Shown: positions 42,865 through 48,945 of the stretch, in pieces
Numbering within the stretch: the stretch's first letter is position 1
How the letters are laid out: each line of letters begins with the position of its first letter
Source of the DNA: Ignavibacteriales bacterium
GTDB lineage: Bacteria; Bacteroidota; Ignavibacteria; Ignavibacteriales; Ignavibacteriaceae
NCBI GenBank assembly: GCA_012517155.1
Contig: JAAYVN010000032.1
Span: 1-48,945 of the forward strand
DNA length: 48,945 bases
Direction of reading: 5' to 3'
Notes under the pieces: model-generated
Databases searched by the model: none
The model's input: the letters and a program-made list of their open reading frames with translations, nothing else
What the model was told of the DNA's origin: nothing
Translations under genes and position numbers: made by a program

Positions 42865-43823
42865 CAAACAGCAGTTCACTGAAGAAGGTAGCAGTAGTTA
42901 CTGGAGGTGCCGGGTTTTTAGGCTCACACCTGTGCGACAGACTTTTATACGAGGGCATGAAAGTAATCTGCATAGATAATCTTATTACGGGGAATCCGGA
43001 CAACATTTCGCACCTGATTGGAAATGAAAATTTCCTATTTATAAAACACGATATAACTAACTATATCCATGTTCCGGGTAAAGTGGATTACATACTCCAT
43101 TTCGCCTCCCCCGCAAGTCCAATTGATTACCTGAAACTTCCGATACAAACGCTGAAGGTCGGCTCCCTGGGAACTCACAAAGTGCTTGGACTTGCCAAGG
43201 AAAAGAATGCGGTATTTCTCCTCGCTTCCACAAGCGAGGTTTATGGCGATCCGGACATTCATCCCCAAAAGGAAGATTACTGGGGAAACGTGAATCCTAT
43301 CGGGCCTCGAGGAGTCTATGACGAAGCAAAACGGTTTGCTGAAGCCCTGACTATGGCTTACCATCGATATCACAATGTGGCAACCAGAATCGTAAGGATT
43401 TTTAACACTTACGGACCGCGGATGAGATTGCATGACGGAAGAGCTTTGCCAGCATTTATTGGTCAGGCACTATCAGGAAAAGATGTTACAGTTTTCGGGG
43501 ATGGTTCTCAGACACGGAGTTTTTGCTATGTAAGCGACCAGGTCGACGGCATTTATAAGCTGCTGATCTCACCGGAAGTTGAACCAGTAAATATCGGCAA
43601 TCCGGACGAAATCACTATGAAAGAATTTGCAGAAGAGGTTATCAATCTCACAGGTTCCAGGAGCAAGATAATATTTCAGGAACTTCCAGAAGACGATCCA
43701 AAAGTGCGCCAGCCCGATATTACCAAAGCAAAGAAACTACTGGGCTGGGAACCCCAAGTGCAACGACACGAGGGCTTGCTAAGAACCATTGAATTTTTCA
43801 AGCAGCAATTAAAAATTGATTGA
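42861..43823 (+). CDS. UDP-glucuronate decarboxylase (UDP-xylose synthase), extended SDR
   Basis: This 320-residue NAD-dependent enzyme shows the Rossmann loop GGAGFLG (15-21), the UXS-typical [12 protein letters not shown] (79-90), the active-site region ASTSEVYG (122-129) and the YxxxK pair Y153/K157 in [23 protein letters not shown] and [14 protein letters not shown] (with arginines for the carboxylate) are diagnostic of the decarboxylase. It makes UDP-xylose from UDP-glucuronate for the surface polysaccharide. It overlaps the preceding gene by 4 bases and the following one by 1. Confidence 0.93.
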   Translation: MTNSSSLKKVAVVTGGAGFLGSHLCDRLLYEGMKVICIDNLITGNPDNISHLIGNENFLFIKHDITNYIHVPGKVDYILHFASPASPIDYLKLPIQTLKVGSLGTHKVLGLAKEKNAVFLLASTSEVYGDPDIHPQKEDYWGNVNPIGPRGVYDEAKRFAEALTMAYHRYHNVATRIVRIFNTYGPRMRLHDGRALPAFIGQALSGKDVTVFGDGSQTRSFCYVSDQVDGIYKLLISPEVEPVNIGNPDEITMKEFAEEVINLTGSRSKIIFQELPEDDPKVRQPDITKAKKLLGWEPQVQRHEGLLRTIEFFKQQLKID

Positions 43824-45391
43824 TGAATTCAAAACAGTTTTTTAAGACGGTTGCCGGTGCTTCTCTGCTGATAATCCTCTTCAATTTGCTCTCCCGATTT
43901 CTTGGATTATTAAGAGAAATTATTTTCGCACATAACTTCGGGGTTAGCGAAGAGTTTGAGATATACTTAATTACCGCAGTCTTTCCCACCGTAATCAATC
44001 TTATCTTATATTATCTTGGACAAAACTTTTTTATACCTGTCTATAATAAAACTAAAAACGAACATCCTGAATCGTTAAACTCTGTGACTCAGAAATCGGT
44101 AATCTTCTTTGCCTTGGTTGCCTTGCTTACCGCACTGGTGCTGGAGTTTTTTTCTCCAGAGATAATTTCTTTTTATGTCAATTCACAGAATCCGGTAATG
44201 CAGGAACTTGGATTAAACATATTCCGGATTCTGCTGCTCACTATTCCAATGACCGCAGTGGTTTCTATAATTGCAGCTTATCACCAGGCACGGTACGATT
44301 TTAAGATCCCGATTATTTCTCAAATTCTTTTGAACGTTGTTTTTATTGCTGTACTGATACTTTTCTCAAAGGACTATAACATTTATTCCATAACCATAGC
44401 ATTTGTGAGTGCAACTTTTATTCAGCTGGTTTATCTTCTCTTTGTTACTCCGGAAATATTCCGCGGAACAAATCCGAAATTACTTTTTAACATCAGGGAG
44501 TACAAGGGTATTTCATTCTCTTTACTTATTATCCTCCTTATAGAGATAACAGGTCAAATGTATGTGGTCTTTGACAGGTATTTTTACGAGTACGTAAACA
44601 AAGGAGGTTTTGCAGTGTTAAACTATGCAACTACAGTATATTTACTCCCGGTTGCATTTATCAGTGCGAGTCTCTCACTGGCTATCTTCCCCAAAATCTC
44701 TGATACATACCATAAAAAGGATTATAATAGTTTTAACCGGTCAATTAATGATGGATTCTTAGTACTTGGATTTATACTTGCCGCTTTTACGGCGGTTTAT
44801 TTCTTCTATGGCGATTTTATAATCGGCTTATTTTATCAACGGGGACAGTTCTCAGCAGTCGAAACTCTCCGCACAGAATCACTTCTCCGGATTTTGTCTA
44901 TTAGCCTCATTTTCTACGGCATATACGCAATAATACATAAAGTCTATTTTGTAATCGAAAAGCTCAAACCCCTTTTATACATAAATATTGCGGCAATCGG
45001 TATAAAATTCTTAGGAAATACAATTCTGGTAAATCTCTATCAGGAGATGGGATTGGCTTTAAGCACTATTATTTCCTACTCATTTCTGTTCTTTGCATCA
45101 ATCACCTATTTATTGCTAAGGAAGGAAATAATTATAAAGCCAGATACACTAAAGGAATTTTTTATTGTGCTTCTCAATACCGGAATTTCAATATTAGCCG
45201 CATATATATTTAATTACTTTATCGAACCGGTAAATGTTCCCCCTTCTCTTGTCGGGATTTTGATTTTCGGAGTAGTGTTCTCGGTCAATTCATATCTTTC
45301 CGGCTCAAGGATCATGTTTCTTTTTATCGAAAACTATCTGCCGTCGGGATTAAGCAGCAAAATTCACAACAGCGGTGGGAAAAATGAATAA
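43823..45391 (+). CDS. MurJ/MviN-family lipid-linked oligosaccharide flippase
   Basis: This 522-residue protein of the MOP superfamily has about 13-14 helices. The N-terminal block LLSRFLGLLREIIFAHNFG (about 18-36) is the MurJ hallmark. MurJ flips lipid II, but its position between UDP-xylose synthase and a glycosyltransferase in a Wzx-less polysaccharide locus suggests it may flip the lipid-linked repeat unit instead (inference). The start chosen is the ATG at 43823, which overlaps the previous stop (TGATG). A TTG 3 bases earlier is also in frame. Confidence 0.88.
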   Translation: MNSKQFFKTVAGASLLIILFNLLSRFLGLLREIIFAHNFGVSEEFEIYLITAVFPTVINLILYYLGQNFFIPVYNKTKNEHPESLNSVTQKSVIFFALVALLTALVLEFFSPEIISFYVNSQNPVMQELGLNIFRILLLTIPMTAVVSIIAAYHQARYDFKIPIISQILLNVVFIAVLILFSKDYNIYSITIAFVSATFIQLVYLLFVTPEIFRGTNPKLLFNIREYKGISFSLLIILLIEITGQMYVVFDRYFYEYVNKGGFAVLNYATTVYLLPVAFISASLSLAIFPKISDTYHKKDYNSFNRSINDGFLVLGFILAAFTAVYFFYGDFIIGLFYQRGQFSAVETLRTESLLRILSISLIFYGIYAIIHKVYFVIEKLKPLLYINIAAIGIKFLGNTILVNLYQEMGLALSTIISYSFLFFASITYLLLRKEIIIKPDTLKEFFIVLLNTGISILAAYIFNYFIEPVNVPPSLVGILIFGVVFSVNSYLSGSRIMFLFIENYLPSGLSSKIHNSGGKNE

Positions 45392-46514
45392 CTATAAAAC
45401 CGGGGTTTTAGAGAGAATCAATTCTAACAAGCTACTGAAGTCTCTTTTCATTTTCTTTTCTAATAATTTTTTATACCTTTTACGATCAGTGAGATTAAAT
45501 CGTAAAAAGGGAAAAGGAATTTTAATAGTCTCCTTACACTTGATGGGGGATACTGTTTACACAATTCCGGCAATAAGACATTTGCTAAGGGATAATCCCG
45601 GTAAGAAATTTCATGTATTGTGCTTTGCCCCGGGAAGAAAGCTTTACTCGGAATTCTTCCCCGAAATAGAAATACATGCGATTTCTAGAAAAGATTTTAT
45701 AAAAAACAGAATTGCAGGAAAAAAAGTGAGGGAAGTCGTAAACCGCATAAATGCAGAAACAATAGTCGATATTACGGGAGCAATAACATCCGTAACATCA
45801 GTTCTGTTCGCATCGGGCAAACTTACCGGAATGAATTTAGCCGAGTACAAAAAAGTGTATGCTCACTTCACACCTTTGCGTACTGAACCCCACTTGATGG
45901 ATATGTATCTCGATGCAGTTTCGGTTTTGTTAAAAGCCCCGGTGGACAAAAAACTTTACGAATTCAAACCTACACCGGGCATTCCGGGCAAATTATTGAT
46001 CTTTCCCTTTGCAGGATGGAGTGCCAAAGAGTGGGGTTTTGAGAAATTCCTTGAGATCGCCAAATTTCTGAAGGAAAACTATATCGTAGAGTTCATAGCA
46101 GAACCGGGACAACTGACACCGGAAAGGGAAAGTAAACTTGCCGGTAATAAAATAAAGGTAAATTATTCCGGATCACTGGATGAACTGTTCAGGCTTATTA
46201 AGGACTGTTCCCTCTTCATTTCCAACGATTCCGGACCTCTGCGTGTAGCCCAGGCTCTGGGTAAACCGGTATTCATAATCTACGGACCTTCGAATCCGGA
46301 TTATTCAATTCCCTTCCCCGTTTCCTCTGACGGAATTGGAGATAATGCGGGGTATATCAGAAAATTTATTCATTGCTCCCCTGCAGGTACACAATTCTGC
46401 CACACGCTTGGGGGTAGAAGATGTCCCACGATAGAATGCATGAGAGAACTTTCTGTTGATAATGTGTATGCGAAACTTAGCAGATTTTTACTAAATCTTG
46501 GTACCAGGACGTGA
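45384..46514 (+). CDS. Glycosyltransferase family 9 (heptosyltransferase-like)
   Basis: This 376-residue protein has the GT9/GT-B layout. An N-terminal segment with KGILIVSLHLMGDTVYTIPAIRHL in pattern is followed by the sugar-nucleotide half with FPFAGWSAKEWGFEKFLEIAKFL, ISNDSGPLRVAQALGKPVFIIYGPSNP and the C-terminal ECMRELSVDNVYAKL. SNDSGPxRxAxALG is the GT9 donor motif. A basic, hydrophobic N terminus suggests a membrane-associated enzyme. The ATG at 45384 overlaps the flippase gene by 8 bases; a GTG at 45375 is an alternative. The acceptor is probably the surface polysaccharide or lipid A core. Confidence 0.88.
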   Translation: MNNYKTGVLERINSNKLLKSLFIFFSNNFLYLLRSVRLNRKKGKGILIVSLHLMGDTVYTIPAIRHLLRDNPGKKFHVLCFAPGRKLYSEFFPEIEIHAISRKDFIKNRIAGKKVREVVNRINAETIVDITGAITSVTSVLFASGKLTGMNLAEYKKVYAHFTPLRTEPHLMDMYLDAVSVLLKAPVDKKLYEFKPTPGIPGKLLIFPFAGWSAKEWGFEKFLEIAKFLKENYIVEFIAEPGQLTPERESKLAGNKIKVNYSGSLDELFRLIKDCSLFISNDSGPLRVAQALGKPVFIIYGPSNPDYSIPFPVSSDGIGDNAGYIRKFIHCSPAGTQFCHTLGGRRCPTIECMRELSVDNVYAKLSRFLLNLGTRT

Positions 46515-47941
46515 GGATGTTAAAGAACATATTTGCTCATGCAAGCATATTTCGCGAAGTCTTCACATTTAGAGGAATGGCGCTTGGTTTCATGTCCGCC
46601 CTAATTCTCTCACTCTTCTCGGGGATCATGGCATTTCTATTTATCCCGGTCATTATTCTTTACCTGGTAGTGTTGGATAAAACAGAAATCATTCTGATGT
46701 TAATCGTGTTTTCATTTCTCGCTGTAACAAGGAATATAAGCAGTGAATTGCGTGATGTACTCCAGTATATGAATATTCTTCTCCTTTTTCTTCTGCTGGT
46801 AAAAAAGCATCTGAAAAAAGAGCTTACTCTTCCGGATATGCCAAAGGAATTATACGTTTTCCTGGGAGTGTACATAAGTGCATTGCTGATTGCTTCAGTA
46901 TTTGCAGGACAAGTATTTACCGGACTGGATCATATATTCCGTCAGGTGATTTTCCTGGGAATGTTCTATGCCATTTTTCTGCTGATTGAAAACCGGCAGG
47001 CTGCGTACTATCCGGCATACGGAATAATTGCCGCGGCATTATTCCAGGGAGTTATAACCATCTATTCCCTTTACCAGGTGAATTTCGATCTGACACAGTT
47101 TGGCGCAGATTACTTTCTTTCTCTCAGTGCCGATCTGACACTTAATAAAAACACCATAGGGATATATTTGTTGTATGGACTGATACTTTCCGCGGTGCTT
47201 TTCAGATTCCGGGAATCATTTATATATAAATCTCTCATCACGGGCATAATATTTATTCTACTCATCGGAATGATTCTGATAAATTCCCGGGCAGTATTGC
47301 TTGCACTTGCTGTTTCATTCCTTTTTCTCCTATATAAACTCAAAGTAAAGTATTTTTACTACAGCCTTACCGGATTACTGATATTGGTTGCGATGGTTTT
47401 CCTCCCTCCCTTCAATGAGTTTTTTGAACTCTATTTCCGGGTGGAAGAACTTTTCGGACAGCGGGACATAATAACGCAGTCATCATGGAGTCTTATTCAG
47501 AACGAATGGTTGATGGGTACCGGACCAGGTGGGACAAAAGCTCTCATTTATAAATATATCCCATTCATGCTCGGTTCACCGGAGGAAATGTGGATACGTC
47601 ATCACTTTTACCAGATTGAATATGGTCATGCACATAACTACTTTTTATTCATGCTTTCCGATCTAGGTGTATTAGGATTAGCGGCCTCCCTTATTCTCTG
47701 TTACGCGTATATTAAAATTGGTTTAACAGTTATGGCAGCATACAAACAGATAGAGCCAAATCTTTACTTTTTCTCCGCAGCTTTATTAAGTCTCGGAATA
47801 GGTATGTTTGTAAGGGGATTCTTTGAGTGGGGTGGTATTTTGGGATATGGAATGATAAACACCGATTTACCATTCTGGACGGGTTTTGCAATTCTCATAT
47901 ACCTTCATACCCTCCAGATTCATAGCACAAAATCTGCGTGA
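46511..47941 (+). CDS. O-antigen polymerase/ligase-like membrane protein (Wzy/WaaL type)
   Basis: This 476-residue membrane protein has about twelve helices and one large periplasmic loop (about residues 305-375). The Wzy_C/WaaL signature is visible: a helix with INSRAVLLALAVSFLF (about 257-272), then the loop with GTGPGG, and YGHAHNYFLFMLSDLGVLGLAASL (about 373-396), in which the H-x-H-N-x-x-L pattern is typical. Polymerase and ligase cannot be told apart by sequence alone. The start is GTG at 46511 overlapping the previous stop (GTGA); an ATG at 46517 is possible. It ends the contiguous run, and a 165-base gap follows. Confidence 0.85.
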   Translation: MRMLKNIFAHASIFREVFTFRGMALGFMSALILSLFSGIMAFLFIPVIILYLVVLDKTEIILMLIVFSFLAVTRNISSELRDVLQYMNILLLFLLLVKKHLKKELTLPDMPKELYVFLGVYISALLIASVFAGQVFTGLDHIFRQVIFLGMFYAIFLLIENRQAAYYPAYGIIAAALFQGVITIYSLYQVNFDLTQFGADYFLSLSADLTLNKNTIGIYLLYGLILSAVLFRFRESFIYKSLITGIIFILLIGMILINSRAVLLALAVSFLFLLYKLKVKYFYYSLTGLLILVAMVFLPPFNEFFELYFRVEELFGQRDIITQSSWSLIQNEWLMGTGPGGTKALIYKYIPFMLGSPEEMWIRHHFYQIEYGHAHNYFLFMLSDLGVLGLAASLILCYAYIKIGLTVMAAYKQIEPNLYFFSAALLSLGIGMFVRGFFEWGGILGYGMINTDLPFWTGFAILIYLHTLQIHSTKSA

Positions 47942-48106
47942 AACCGGATTTTCCGCAAGCTTTCTGTCCCAAAAGTATTGCAAGAAAATCATTTAAAATT
48001 GAAATTTATATCAATTATTACAAATTCTATTATTATTTTTGTAAGTTGGATTGATTAATCTATTTACAAAATATATTCTTGAAAAGATTCCTACTAAGGC
48101 TATAAG

Positions 48107-48945
48107 ATGAAAAACTATTTGCGGACGATTACGGGAAAAAAAGTAGTTGTTACCGGCGGACTTGGATTTGTCGGACACAATCTGGTAAAAAAACTGGTAA
48201 ACGAATACCAATGCGATGTAACGGTTGTGGACGACTGCAGCAACAGCAGTCCTGCTGTAATGAATGAAATCAAAGACCGGGTGAAGATAAATATAATATC
48301 CATTCTTGATGATAAAAACTTCTTCCCTTTGCTTGATGATGCACAGTATATTTTCCATCTTGCCTGTATTCAAATAGGTCTCGCCACATCACAGCCTTTT
48401 CTGGACCTCCACGTAAACGGTGAAGGGACACTGAAAATCCTTGATTATCTTCAACAAAACAGAAGTGAAAAACTTGAACGCATACTCTACACGTCTTCCG
48501 CATCTGTATATGGCAGCAATACAAAACTCCCTTTGGAGGAGGATGATCCGAAGAATGTTTTAAGTCATTATGCCGCATCCAAACTGCTGGGGGAGAACTA
48601 CATGAATGTTTATAACGTTACGTTTGACCTTCCGGTAACAATAGTCAGATACTCAAATGTATACGGTTACGGTCAATCCCCGCGTAATCCCTATTGCGGA
48701 GTACTTGGTAAATTCGTGCACAACGCACTGACCGGTGCAGCGCTTAAAGTATTCGGTGATGGTGAACAAACAAGGGACTACACATTTATTGAGGATGCTT
48801 TGACTGCAACCATATTAGCCGCCGTACACCCGAAAGGACTCGGGGAAACCTACAACATAGGTACTTCGGTTGAGACCTCAGTAAACAAGCTTGTTGATCT
48901 TATCGGGGCGATGGGAATATCGTCATCTGTGGAATACGTGCCCGA
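48107..48945 (+). CDS. NAD-dependent sugar epimerase/dehydratase (extended SDR), cut by window edge
   Basis: From an ATG at 48107 the frame stays open to the window end, giving 279 residues and an incomplete codon; a full enzyme would be about 310-330. It has a Rossmann loop VVVTGGLGFVG (about 13-23), LYTSSASVYG (128-136) and Y155/K159 in SHYAASK. RYSNVYGYGQSPRNPYCGVL and the FGDGEQTRDYTFIEDA block follow, typical of UDP-glucose 4-epimerase-like or CDP-abequose-type enzymes. The substrate is probably a nucleotide sugar for the polysaccharide locus. The 165-base upstream gap is very AT-rich and may hold a promoter. Confidence 0.9.
   Translation, partial: MKNYLRTITGKKVVVTGGLGFVGHNLVKKLVNEYQCDVTVVDDCSNSSPAVMNEIKDRVKINIISILDDKNFFPLLDDAQYIFHLACIQIGLATSQPFLDLHVNGEGTLKILDYLQQNRSEKLERILYTSSASVYGSNTKLPLEEDDPKNVLSHYAASKLLGENYMNVYNVTFDLPVTIVRYSNVYGYGQSPRNPYCGVLGKFVHNALTGAALKVFGDGEQTRDYTFIEDALTATILAAVHPKGLGETYNIGTSVETSVNKLVDLIGAMGISSSVEYVP

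Overview
The window reads as chromosomal DNA of a member of the Ignavibacteria/Chlorobi side of the FCB (Bacteroidetes-Chlorobi) group. The main evidence is a secreted beta-propeller protein with a type IX secretion tail carrying the YQNYPNPFNPE motif. Supporting evidence is moderate AT-richness, frequent TTG/GTG starts, tRNA genes without an encoded CCA, and FCB-flavoured neighbours (bacillithiol deacetylase BshB1, split biotin carboxylase/BCCP, paired ExbD, FadL-type porin). The assignment to a lineage is inference. Protein families were recognised by reading translations, not by database searches.

Layout, left to right. At 1-2640 there is the cut-off start of a minus-strand restriction-modification-like gene, a DUF6266-like protein, and two small envelope proteins of unknown function. 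From 11106 down to 2644 the minus strand carries an ExbB-ExbD-ExbD energiser with its own terminator. It is followed by a tightly packed set, YqeY-CvpA-MutS2-AccC-BCCP-FadL, that ends in a strong hairpin terminator at 2586-2620. At 11289-16246 come a SUKH-like protein, a secreted unknown, a Gfo/Idh/MocA dehydrogenase, an LEA14-like lipoprotein, and a two-gene type II restriction-modification system. At 16249-20337 there are five tRNA genes (Phe, Glu, His, Arg, Pro, all minus), dCMP deaminase, a Sel1-repeat protein and an acyl-ACP thioesterase. Beside the Pro gene lies a broken tRNA copy interrupted by an inverted-repeat segment.

At 20478-28857 there is a LolC-LolE-LolD lipoprotein exporter, BshB1, an ICMT-like methyltransferase, a 14-blade double propeller exported by the type IX system, and an EamA transporter. 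From 36370 down to 27934 the minus strand is a long close-packed run: a PurC-like protein, Psd, PssA, PurS, PurQ, TatA, TatA/B, GatA, glucan phosphorylase and EamA. It mixes phospholipid, purine, secretion and charging functions. At 36541-40147 the plus strand runs YbaB-RecR-methyltransferase-two lipoproteins-FtsX. At 40170-48945 it continues into a surface-polysaccharide locus: Wza-like export protein, Wzz-like chain-length protein, UDP-glucuronate decarboxylase, MurJ/Wzx-like flippase, GT9 glycosyltransferase, Wzy/ligase-like protein, and a sugar epimerase cut by the right edge.

Most genes are ordinary housekeeping genes. Four things stand out. (1) A PurC homologue in the purine/phospholipid operon appears to have lost its catalytic residues. 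(2) A lipoprotein gene at 38778 seems to start with ATT, so an ordinary ATG/GTG/TTG search would cut off its signal peptide. (3) A tRNA-Pro-like pseudogene carries a compensated anticodon arm with a different anticodon and is split by a 200-bp inverted-repeat segment. (4) A twin NTF2-like lipoprotein pair sits directly upstream of an FtsX that has no FtsE beside it. No complete, clearly new multi-gene defence or mobile system was identified.
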